Positions 1-6,046 of a stretch of DNA of 8,288 nucleotides are shown here, piece by piece (the stretch's first letter is position 1; the number at the start of each line of letters is the position of its first letter). The position numbers and the translations under genes were made by a program. This stretch comes from Chloroflexota bacterium (GTDB taxonomy: Bacteria > Chloroflexota > Dehalococcoidia > SM23-28-2 > RBG-16-64-32). The stretch lies in NCBI GenBank assembly GCA_005880075.1, contig VBJT01000113.1:1-8288 (forward strand). Reading direction: 5' to 3'. The notes under the pieces are model-generated. The model saw only the letters and a program-made list of their open reading frames with translations, was not told the DNA's origin and made no database searches.

Positions 1-854
1 ATGAACGGCTGAAGGCGGCCGGTGTCCCCGCCGAAGAGCTATCCCGTATCACGAACGCGTCCAGTGACCGGCTCACGCCTCTAATCGAGCCGATCATCCT
101 CTATTTCCACCGGCTGGCGTTGCAGCGGGTCATACGCGAGAACATGGTGATGCACCTCGCGGAGGAGGCCGGGCTGGCAGAGGCGCCCGAAGCGCCAGCG
201 CAGATGTGGGTGGCAATAGCCTTCGTTGACCTCTCGAGCTTCACGGCGTTGACGGCAGCGATGGGTGACGTCGCGGCTGCCGAAGTCCTGAACCGGTTCT
301 CGGGAATGGTGCGCGAGTCCGCAAACCGTTGGGAGGGCCGTGTGGTCAAGCAGATTGGGGACGCCTTCATGCTCGTCTTCCCCGAACCGCGGCTGGCCGT
401 CGCCTGCGCCTTGGAGATCGAGCAGCGCACGGCAAGCGAGTCGCAGTTCTCGGCCGTGAGGAGCGGCATACATTGGGGGCCGGTCCTCTACCGAGAGGGC
501 GACTACGTTGGCTCCAATGTGAACGTAGCCGCACGGCTGGCCGGAGCAGCGAAGAGGCACGAGGTGCTTGTCACCGGCGCCGTTTCAGAGGGAGTGAAGG
601 ACGGACTCCCGGAGGGGGCGGAGACCGTATCCCTCGGAAAGAAAAGGCTGAAGGGACTGCCGGAAGAAGTGGAGCTTTTCGAAGTGCGCACGCCGGAATC
701 CGCGAGCGAGAAGGTCCAGGACCCGGTCTGCGGCATGGAATTGGAGCCCGCGGAGGTGGCAGCGACGCTCACCCTTGAAAACAAAGAGCTGTCGTTTTGC
801 GCCGACGAATGCCTGCGCCGGTTCGTGGTCGCTCCCGAGCGGTACTCGACCTAA
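1..854 (+). CDS. Class III adenylate/guanylate cyclase with C-terminal YHS domain (5' partial)
   Basis: Probable class III nucleotidyl cyclase making cAMP (or cGMP) from NTP. The frame is open to the left edge (first whole codon at 3), so the start lies outside; the TTG at 120 is only an internal candidate. Numbering from the first whole codon, residues 1-50 are helical with no recognised fold, perhaps the end of a regulatory domain. The cyclase domain spans about 70-230: metal-binding D76 in FVDLSSFT and D120 in KQIGDAFM, the base-contacting K116, and the transition-state pair N174/R178 in NVNVAARL. All catalytic positions seem present, so it should be active. A YHS domain follows (about 238-281): DPVCGM with C243, then FCADEC with C266 and C270 and PERY at the end. 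YHS domains occur in heavy-metal ATPases and metal-binding proteins, so a metal or metalloid ligand may tune the cyclase (inference). The stop overlaps the next start as TAATG, indicating an operon. Confidence 0.9.
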   Translation, partial: ERLKAAGVPAEELSRITNASSDRLTPLIEPIILYFHRLALQRVIRENMVMHLAEEAGLAEAPEAPAQMWVAIAFVDLSSFTALTAAMGDVAAAEVLNRFSGMVRESANRWEGRVVKQIGDAFMLVFPEPRLAVACALEIEQRTASESQFSAVRSGIHWGPVLYREGDYVGSNVNVAARLAGAAKRHEVLVTGAVSEGVKDGLPEGAETVSLGKKRLKGLPEEVELFEVRTPESASEKVQDPVCGMELEPAEVAATLTLENKELSFCADECLRRFVVAPERYST

Positions 855-2008
855 TGGGTGCGGACAGCTACCAGGCGATCGTCATAGGCGCTGGCCCAGG
901 GGGCCTTGCCACTGCGGCGATGCTTACACGGCGGAAGGTCGACACGGTCATCGTTGAGCAAGCCGAGTCCGTCGGCGCTAGCTGGCGATCTCGCTACGAC
1001 AATCTTCATCTGAACACAGTCCGCTGGCTCTCGCATCTGCCTGGCATGCGTATTGCCCGCAAATACGGAAGGTGGCCTTCACGGGATGGCTTCGTAGAGT
1101 ATCTCGAAGAGTACTATAGGCGCTTGCTACTCCCGGTCCAATTCGGAACTCGCGTTGACCATATCTACCGGCGCAACGGCCATTGGCTGCTTCGAACGTC
1201 GGGCGGCGAGATCTGCGCGCCGAACGTTGTTATTGCTACCGGCCATCAACGGGTGCCACATCTTCCCGACTGGCCGGGCCGTGAGACGTTTAGCGGGGAA
1301 CTAATACACTCGGTCTCCTACCGCAGTCCGCCGCCTTACTCCGGGCGCGACGTCCTCGTGATAGGGACGGGCGACTCGGGTTCGGGCATCGCGCTCGACC
1401 TTGCGCGACATCGTGCCGGACGGGTGCGGATCGCGGTTCGCACAGGCCCCAATATTGTCATCGGCGACAGATTCGGTATACCCGCCCAACTCCTGGGCAT
1501 CATCTCGCAGCCTTTGCCGGGCCGGGTCATCGACTTCCTGGGCTTGCTCAGCCAACGCATCTCGGTCGGCAATCTATCGAAGTACGGTATCCCGAACCCT
1601 GAGGTCGGACCATACACACGCGCCATAAGAGACTACATCGGCCCAATTGTCGACTTCGGGTTCGTCCACGCTGTGAAGCACGGGCGAATCGAGGTTGTTC
1701 CCGCCGTTGAAGGTTTCGATGGCGCCGAAGTGCTCCTCGCGGGTGGTGGCCGGGTTCGACCCGATGCGGTTATCGCGGCCACGGGCTTCCGGCCGGGCCT
1801 CGAGCCGCTTGTCGGTCGGCTGGGCGTCCTTTCGGCCGTTGGCCGACCCATCGTACATGGACCCGAGACGCATCCCAAGGCACCGGGACTCTACTTCGTG
1901 GGCTATAAGGCAGAGATTAGCGGAAATATTCGCCAGATGAGCATTCAGGCGAGAAAGATCGCCGGAGCGATCGGGTCTGCGCGGGCTAGTCAGGAGGCCC
2001 CATCATGA
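854..2008 (+). CDS. Flavin-containing monooxygenase, CzcO/YUCCA-like
   Basis: Predicted FAD- and NADPH-dependent group B monooxygenase of 384 residues that would oxygenate a soft nucleophile (S, N, Se) or a carbonyl; the substrate is unknown. I chose the ATG at 854, which overlaps the cyclase stop (TAATG), over an upstream in-frame ATG at 797 that would add 19 basic residues not typical of the family. Seen: FAD dinucleotide motif GAGPGG (residues 12-17), an ATG-type motif after VVIATG (about 125-130), the FMO fingerprint F-S-G-E-L-I-H-S-V-S-Y-R (146-157), the NADPH motif GTGDSG (171-176) and a second ATG motif, AATGFRPG (about 308-315). Length and motif order are normal for COG2072-type proteins, and the C-terminal half resembles plant YUCCA and bacterial homologues. 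The stop overlaps the following methyltransferase start as ATGA, so the two are translationally coupled and probably act in one pathway. Confidence 0.88.
   Translation: MGADSYQAIVIGAGPGGLATAAMLTRRKVDTVIVEQAESVGASWRSRYDNLHLNTVRWLSHLPGMRIARKYGRWPSRDGFVEYLEEYYRRLLLPVQFGTRVDHIYRRNGHWLLRTSGGEICAPNVVIATGHQRVPHLPDWPGRETFSGELIHSVSYRSPPPYSGRDVLVIGTGDSGSGIALDLARHRAGRVRIAVRTGPNIVIGDRFGIPAQLLGIISQPLPGRVIDFLGLLSQRISVGNLSKYGIPNPEVGPYTRAIRDYIGPIVDFGFVHAVKHGRIEVVPAVEGFDGAEVLLAGGGRVRPDAVIAATGFRPGLEPLVGRLGVLSAVGRPIVHGPETHPKAPGLYFVGYKAEISGNIRQMSIQARKIAGAIGSARASQEAPS
1992..1997 (+). promoter_or_regulatory. Ribosome binding site of the METTL7-like gene
   Basis: AGGAGG sits inside the end of the monooxygenase gene, 7 nt before the ATG at 2005. 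It is the only strong Shine-Dalgarno in the + strand operon; the monooxygenase itself has none and seems to depend on coupling. Confidence 0.75.
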
Positions 2009-2633
2009 AAGGACACAAGTGGTTCGCGGCGATCTACGACCGGATGTCCGCACCCGAAGAACGCCGGTTCATGGGCGAGGTTCGGGCGGAGGTTGCAGGC
2101 GGAGCCCGAGGCAAGATACTAGAAATCGGCGCGGGCACTGGACTGAACTTCCCTCATTACCGAGACGGTGCTCAGGTCATGGCCACCGAGCCTGACCCCT
2201 TCATGAGACGGCGGGCGGAGCGGCGGCTCGCGGAATCCGGAAAGCATGTCGAGCTGCGGGAAGCATCTGCGGAACAGCTTCCCTTCGACAATGACTCCTT
2301 CGACACCGTCGTCGGTACTTTGGTCATGTGCAGCGTGCCACATCCGCAGCGGGCGCTTGCCGAGATCAAACGCGTGCTCAAGCCCGGCGGCGAATACCGC
2401 TTCTACGAGCATGTCCGTTACGAAAGCGCTTTCGGTGCCTTCTGGCAGGACGCCGTAATGCCGGTCTGGCGCTGGTTCGCCGCGGGCTGCCACCCGAACC
2501 GGGATACGGTCCAGGCGATACGAAATGCAGGCTTCGATGTCGTGGAGTTGGAGAAGTCAAAGCCGCTGCCCCTGTTCCGCCGATGGTCTTTGCCCGTCCC
2601 CACGTGAAGGGAATCGCCAAGAGCCCGGATTAA
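2005..2633 (+). CDS. METTL7-like SAM-dependent (thiol) methyltransferase, C-terminal frameshift
   Basis: Class I SAM-dependent methyltransferase, closest in pattern to the METTL7/TMT1 group, whose animal members methylate thiols and sulfide. Seen: SAM-binding motif I EIGAGTG (residues 40-46), the acidic end of beta-2 at E62-P-D64, DSFD (97-100), TLVMCSV (105-111), VLKPGGEYRFYEH (124-136) and a C-terminal NRDTV..AIRNAGF region. In the start frame the protein stops at 2607 after 200 residues ending PVPT. The family normally ends with an RPH.xG.A motif, and that motif (FARPHVKGIAK) is present in another forward frame ending at TAA 2631-2633. A one-base loss (or two-base gain) near 2560-2583 would explain this, and the coordinates given include that tail. 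The start is supported by AGGAGG at 1992-1997, 7 nt upstream, and by ATGA overlap with the monooxygenase. Thiol as substrate is inferred from family likeness only. Confidence 0.82.
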
Positions 2634-2651
2634 GCGAGACGCGAACCGGCC

Positions 2652-2670
2652 GCGACCCATCCATGGTCGC
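2652..2670. terminator. Stem-loop between convergent operons
   Basis: GCGACC (2652-2657) and GGTCGC (2665-2670) form a perfect 6-bp stem with a 7-nt loop in the short gap between the convergent methyltransferase and DinB-like genes. It has no T-tract on either side, so it is at best a weak or Rho-assisted bidirectional terminator. Confidence 0.35.
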
Positions 2671-2679
2671 AGCTTCGCC

Positions 2680-2970
2680 TCAATTTGGCGTCGCGACAAA
2701 GAGGCTTCGACGGAGCTGCGAATAGCGTTCCCGGAAGCGTTCGGCAGCATTCTGACCGCTTGCCGGATTGCCGCTGAACGTGGATACAAGTTGCGTGTAC
2801 AGTCGCTCAGAATGAATGACATGGTCGAGGATCTTGGAAATCGACCAGCTTCCCCGGCGCGCTTGTCCGAAGTCCTCAGGCCGAAGTTCTTCGACGACCA
2901 AGATAAGACCAGCACGTGATTGATTGAGGTCCGCCAGCAGCTCCTTCTTGTCAGCTTCGAAGTCACTCAT
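2680..2970 (-). CDS. DinB-like protein, short/truncated
   Basis: A 96-residue protein resembling the N-terminal 60% of DinB/YfiT-superfamily four-helix proteins, which often bind a divalent metal through three histidines and include thiol-dependent transferases. Seen: an N-terminal helix (KKELLADLNQSRAGLILVVEEL), then G-S-W-S-I-S-K-I-L-D-H-V-I-H-S-E, the typical W-S-x-x-x-I-L-x-H region carrying the first metal histidine. The C-terminal helices and the later histidines of a usual ~150-170 residue member are missing, and none of the three downstream frames restores them before the convergent gene. The ATG at 2970 lies inside the end of the upstream methyltransferase when its UGA is read through (ATGAGTGA, 8-nt overlap), so it is the third gene of the ArsR operon. 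It may be a remnant without enzyme activity or a small partner protein. Confidence 0.6.
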   Translation of the reverse strand: MSDFEADKKELLADLNQSRAGLILVVEELRPEDFGQARRGSWSISKILDHVIHSERLYTQLVSTFSGNPASGQNAAERFRERYSQLRRSLFVATPN

Positions 2971-3754
2971 AGCTAGCCTTTCTCGCAGCGATCGTTACGC
3001 CTTTCGTCTCAAACGCGGCGGCCGATGACTCGTGCTTCGAGCCGGAAAAGACGTCTATTTGTCTGCCCCAGCGCACGTCGGAGAAGCCCGAGTGATCCAG
3101 TGCCCACTCCCACTCTGCTTCCAGCAGAGCACCGGCTATTCAGTCGCGCCAGAGATCGATGTCGGCTTTTGCGTCGTCCGGCACGGCCTTATGCACTACC
3201 ATGTCGCCGATCTGTATGCGCCCCCCCGGCTTCAGTACGCGGTTGATCTCCGCCATCACCGCCATCTTGTCCGGGCAAAGGTTGATGACCCCATTGCTGA
3301 TGACCGCATCAACCGACTCGTCTGGAACAGGGAGGGACTCTGCGTAAGCCTCGTGGAACTCCACGTTGGAGAGTCCCGCCTCGCTGGCCCCCACCCTGGC
3401 CTTATCGAGCATCGCCGGCGTCATGTCAATGCTAATCACGCGGCCCGAATCACCGACCTGACGAGCCGCAATCAGGCTGTCGAATCCCGCTCCGCAACCC
3501 AGGTCCAGGACCGTCTCTCCGGGTCTTAGCTCGCCCATCGAAAACGGGTTGCCGGTCCCGGCAAACGATTCAACCGTGCCAGCCGGGAGTGAGTCGATTA
3601 TTGACTCCGGGTAGCCCACCATCATTGCCAGCGACTTGCCGGTATGAAAGTGCGCGCCCTTCTCGGGCTCGTTGGCGATTTCTGTGTACTTCTCGGTTAC
3701 TTGGGCGCGGAGAGCATCCGAGTCGACTTCCACGCGCTTTAGCTCCATGGTCAC
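2963..3754 (-). CDS. ArsM-related SAM methyltransferase, predicted selenoprotein (UGA = Sec205)
   Basis: A 263-residue SAM-dependent methyltransferase of the arsenite-methyltransferase-like family. The first 204 codons run from GTG 3754 to an in-frame TGA at 3142-3140. Seen: HFHTGKSL near residues 35-42, a GNPFSMGEL stretch, motif I VLDLGCGAGFDS (82-93), acidic ISIDMTP (107-113), VISNGVINLCPDK (151-163), RVLKPGGRIQIGDMV (172-186) and DIDLW (198-202). The UGA falls at residue 205, where relatives have Cys in W-T-x-C-I-A-G-A. After it the frame resumes with IAGALLEAE, HSGFSDV, DVFSGS, HESSAAAF and TKGVTIAARK, the normal family C-terminus, to TGA 2965-2963. A SECIS-like hairpin follows the UGA. 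The SD GGAGG, 6 nt upstream, selects the GTG, which overlaps the regulator stop as GTGA. The canonical ArsM cysteine in SNCV is Gly155, with Cys160 nearby, so arsenite is not a certain substrate. The alternative is a nonsense mutation. Confidence 0.82.
3110..3142 (-). promoter_or_regulatory. Sec UGA codon with bacterial SECIS-like hairpin
   Basis: The TGA at 3142-3140 is followed on the - strand by CTCTGCT (3129-3123), loop GGA (3122-3120) and AGCAGAG (3119-3113). This is a perfect 7-bp stem, extended by G-U pairs at 3130/3112 and 3131/3111. The stem begins 11 nt after the UGA and the loop 18 nt after it, with G at the first two loop positions. Known bacterial SECIS elements have a short stem within the coding sequence, a small apical loop about 16-37 nt past the UGA and a G at its start. 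That rule comes from the literature; the fit here is read directly. SelB would bind it to recruit Sec-tRNA. The hairpin codes for ALLEAEW, a region conserved in the family, so some pairing could be coincidental. Confidence 0.68.
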
Positions 3755-4416
3755 GTAACACCTCCTTTGACAGGCCTGCCTTCACTTTGCCACTCGGGCC
3801 ATCCACCCTCCAGCCGAACAACATCGAATCCGTTCACGAAAAGGAGCGCCGCTGCCTCGTCCGCCAGGAGGCAATACAGACCCCGGCAATACGCTATTAT
3901 TCGTCGGTCACGTGGGAGCTCCTCCAGGCGATCCGGGAGTGCGTCAAGCGGTATATTGATCGCTCCGCGTAAGTGCCCCGACTCAAACTCGGCCACCGGC
4001 CTCACGTCAAGAAGAACGGCGTTTTGATGCGCCAGAACCGCGGCCTCGTCCCGGGTCACGACTTTGCCATTACTTCGCGCCGAATGGAATTCCTGCGCGA
4101 GTTCCTTGACCTCGGCTAAACGAGACTCCGCCACCCCGCGCAACGCCACCCACAAATTCATTACAGACGGATCGGCAAGGCGGTAGATGACCATGTTCCC
4201 CTTCCGCGCCGTTTCCACCAGACGTGCTGCACGCAAAGTCTGTAAATGTTGTGAAGAGTTGGCGATGGACATCCCCGTTTCCTGCGCGAGCGCATCAACA
4301 TGGCGAGGTCCCTGCGTCAAGATGTCGAGCAGCTCCAAACGCTTATCGCTCGCGAGTGCCTGCGCCACCCGCGCGAAATGGGGGTAGATTTCGTCCTTAA
4401 ATTTCCGCTGGCTCAT
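3751..4416 (-). CDS. ArsR-family regulator fused to a rhodanese domain
   Basis: Predicted transcriptional repressor of 221 residues. Residues 12-100 form an ArsR-type winged helix: ALASDKRLELLDIL, the recognition-helix region AQETGMSIANSSQHLQTLRAARLV and the wing with VIYRLAD. Residues about 113-217 form a rhodanese domain: LLDVRP (135-140), E143, GHLRGAINIP (148-157) and the active loop C-R-G-L-Y-C with C177 and C182. The ELCVCDL arsenite motif of plasmid ArsR is absent, so sensing probably runs through the rhodanese cysteines (persulfide, selenium, arsenic or redox), a known architecture in ArsR-rhodanese proteins though the ligand here is unknown. It is first in the operon, overlapping the Sec methyltransferase by 4 nt. 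No Shine-Dalgarno precedes the ATG; the promoter -10 box lies only 7 nt away, indicating a nearly leaderless transcript. It probably represses its own promoter. Confidence 0.9.
   Translation of the reverse strand: MSQRKFKDEIYPHFARVAQALASDKRLELLDILTQGPRHVDALAQETGMSIANSSQHLQTLRAARLVETARKGNMVIYRLADPSVMNLWVALRGVAESRLAEVKELAQEFHSARSNGKVVTRDEAAVLAHQNAVLLDVRPVAEFESGHLRGAINIPLDALPDRLEELPRDRRIIAYCRGLYCLLADEAAALLFVNGFDVVRLEGGWPEWQSEGRPVKGGVT
3761..3765 (-). promoter_or_regulatory. Ribosome binding site of the ArsM-like gene
   Basis: GGAGG (reverse complement of CCTCC) lies 6 nt before the GTG at 3754 and 12 nt before an in-frame ATG at 3748. Spacing favours GTG, as does the 4-nt GTGA overlap with the regulator stop. 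Confidence 0.75.
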
Positions 4417-4423
4417 TTGGGCC

Positions 4424-4453
4424 AGTGTATTGAAGTGCTTAGCAGCCTGTCAA
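4424..4453 (-). promoter_or_regulatory. Promoter of the ArsR-rhodanese operon (leaderless)
   Basis: On the - strand a consensus -35 box TTGACA (4453-4448) and a -10 box TACACT (4429-4424) are separated by 18 nt. The ATG at 4416 begins 8 nt after the -10 box, so the transcript should start at or next to it. This agrees with the lack of a Shine-Dalgarno. Confidence 0.65.
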
Positions 4454-4482
4454 CTATTCATTTGAGCACTTGACAAGCTGCT
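4441..4482. promoter_or_regulatory. Inverted-repeat operator candidate over the -35 box
   Basis: The arms AGCAGCCTGTCAA (4441-4453) and TTGACAAGCTGCT (4470-4482) are inverted copies matching at 12 of 13 positions, with a 16-nt spacer. The left arm contains the -35 box of the ArsR-rhodanese promoter, where repressor binding would block polymerase. Binding by this ArsR protein is inferred. The right arm places a second TTGACA facing right, without a good -10 box or clear gene. Confidence 0.55.
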
Positions 4483-4615
4483 CGCTGGCAGTTCCATACT
4501 GGCGGGCTGGATGCTCGTCTACTACGGGTGGGTTGACCTGGGGTCCGATCCGAAGCAGCTATATGACCTCCTCAAGAAGGCGCTCAAGCAGACGCCCGCC
4601 TCCTCCGCAGCCAAG
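4483..4615. other. Intergenic stretch without a supported gene
   Basis: This stretch lies between the operator and the end of the phosphotransferase gene. A + strand frame is open from 4466 and runs on antisense to the phosphotransferase, with first ATG at 4511. It lacks a good ribosome site and matches no family I know, so I do not call it a gene. Confidence 0.4.
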
Positions 4616-5602
4616 TCAATTAACGGTGAGGTCTTCAGGGATATGCGCGGCCGCCACCTGCGCGGCGATGAAATTGCGGCCTTCAAGGCTCGCGCGAAAT
4701 CGCGGTACCGCCTCGGCCTTTGCCTCTTCGCTCAAGTCGTCTCGAGAGATCACCTGTTGGGCGTCCTCGATCAGGTCTTGCATGACCCGCTCGTAGCGGT
4801 AGTAGGTCAGCAGAGGCCAATCGATCTGCGTCTCGCCGTACCCCTGGAAGAACGGGGAGCCGTCTTGGCTGGAGGCGTGGGCCGGCAGCATCACGTCATC
4901 CCAATCGACGATGAATACGTGGTCGGCCCGGTCACGCAGCAGATTGCCCGGGTGCAAGTCGGCATGACAGATGACGTGTGGCCGCATCTGTGACCGGAGC
5001 ACGCCGGCGAGCTTCTCCAATGAGGTGAGGAGCGCGAAAATCGTCGGCCGGTGTTTTGTCCAGGCGCCGCGGAGAGCACGTTCCGGCGTACGACCTCCGC
5101 CTTCCGAAGCCGCAACGTGTGTCTCGATGTTCTCGATCGAGCGAGCGTATCCCGACGGGTCGAACGTCTCCCGTCGCACGCCTTCAAAGCCCGCAGTCGG
5201 CAGCGCGACCTCGTGGACCCGTTTGAAGATGGTGCCTGTGGTCTTCCAGTGCTCCTCAGTCATCGCCGCCCAGCCTGTCTCGCCGTCCAGGTAGGGATAG
5301 ACGAGCACGGTCCATTCGCCGGCCCGCGCCCATAGACCCTGTGTCCGCGTTCGCAGCGCCGCGACGACAGGTCCGATGCCATGATCAGAGAGATAGCGTG
5401 GAACGATGCAGCTCGCAGCGTAGAACGCCCCGGCCTTGACCTTGAGCAAGTACGGGGTTCCCCTCTCGCTCACGATGCGATATACGCCGGCGTTCAGGTC
5501 CCTTCCAATCGGAAGGAAATCGATAGCGGCGGGGACCAGCCCATACTCTTGCTGCAGGCAGGCCCGGAGCTGCTCGCGTGCGATCGTCAGTTCTTCGCGC
5601 AT
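4616..5602 (-). CDS. APH(9)-like aminoglycoside/spectinomycin phosphotransferase-family kinase
   Basis: Predicted small-molecule kinase of the aminoglycoside phosphotransferase fold, 328 residues from the ATG at 5602. Seen: the N-lobe with LPIGRDLNAGVYRI and the lysine segment LLKVK (about 52-56), the hinge region WTVLVYPYLDG (about 97-107), the Brenner loop VICHADLHPGN with catalytic D215 and N220, and the metal aspartate in IVDWDD (D233). The C-terminal GYGETQIDWPLLTYYRYERVMQDL matches the pattern of spectinomycin kinase APH(9)-Ia, as does total length (about 330). An upstream ATG at 5647 and TTG at 5674 are in frame, but 5602 best fits the family N-terminus. True substrate is uncertain: many environmental members phosphorylate other alcohols, and resistance should not be assumed. 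It follows a small hypothetical gene on the same strand by 83 nt, with no clear promoter of its own that I could identify. Confidence 0.85.
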   Translation of the reverse strand: MREELTIAREQLRACLQQEYGLVPAAIDFLPIGRDLNAGVYRIVSERGTPYLLKVKAGAFYAASCIVPRYLSDHGIGPVVAALRTRTQGLWARAGEWTVLVYPYLDGETGWAAMTEEHWKTTGTIFKRVHEVALPTAGFEGVRRETFDPSGYARSIENIETHVAASEGGGRTPERALRGAWTKHRPTIFALLTSLEKLAGVLRSQMRPHVICHADLHPGNLLRDRADHVFIVDWDDVMLPAHASSQDGSPFFQGYGETQIDWPLLTYYRYERVMQDLIEDAQQVISRDDLSEEAKAEAVPRFRASLEGRNFIAAQVAAAHIPEDLTVN

Positions 5603-5685
5603 TGGCTTGGCGATCAATACATTACGCTGGTCGAACGCCGAAGCCATATGACCGCGGACAACGCGTCTCTGCAAAACAAACTCCC

Positions 5686-5919
5686 TCAGTCCGGCGGTGC
5701 GATCAGGTCCCCGAAGCGAGCGAGGATCGCTCCCAGGTTCTCCGCCAGCTCCTCCCTCTTCCGCGGCGACATCCGCTTGAGCGTGACCTCCATCCGCGCC
5801 AGCGACCCGGCCAGCCGCGTCAGCGACCGCGTATCCCCGGGGTTCCGCCGCAACGCCGTGAGCAACCGCTCCCGCAGCGCCTCATACTCATCCTCCGGCA
5901 CCTTCTTCCTGCCACCCAA
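5686..5919 (-). CDS. Small helical hypothetical protein
   Basis: A 77-residue protein starting at TTG 5919, with GGAGG 10 nt upstream. It is charged and apparently all helical: a basic start (GGRKKVPEDEYEALRERLLTALRR), then GDTRSLTRLAGSLARMEVTLKRMSPRKREELAENLGAILARF. No family is recognised, and no membrane segment or cysteine is present. It lies 161 nt downstream of the 'NAIKHG' family gene on the same strand; the two may form one small module. Coding is supported by a clean amphipathic pattern and lack of a better frame, but function is unknown. GTG 5901 is an alternative start. Confidence 0.55.
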   Translation of the reverse strand: MGGRKKVPEDEYEALRERLLTALRRNPGDTRSLTRLAGSLARMEVTLKRMSPRKREELAENLGAILARFGDLIAPPD

Positions 5920-5967
5920 CCCAGCTCATCCTCCACCAGGCTAACAGCCAAAGCCCAATCGCTCGTA

Positions 5968-5991
5968 CGGACAGAGCTTCAGATCTGTCCG
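5968..5991. repeat. Perfect 8-bp stem-loop
   Basis: CGGACAGA (5968-5975) and TCTGTCCG (5984-5991) enclose an 8-nt loop, in the gap downstream of the gene ending at 6081. No T-run follows on the - strand, so it may be a processing site or weak terminator, or part of a dispersed repeat. Confidence 0.5.
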
Positions 5992-6046
5992 CCACCGCCC
6001 GCAAGACGACCAACGTCAGCTACGCTTGAAACGCCCGCCTCACCAG

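Noticed and set aside
3032..3529. Long + strand open frame of 165 codons
   Set aside because: It is antisense to the Sec methyltransferase and has no family pattern.
3140..3754. ArsM-like gene as a 204-residue protein ending at the UGA
   Set aside because: The frame goes on with the exact family C-terminus, the stop replaces the conserved Cys, and a SECIS-like hairpin follows.
4511..4993. + strand open frame starting MLVYYGWVDLG
   Set aside because: Most of it is antisense to the phosphotransferase, it has no good ribosome site, and no recognisable family.
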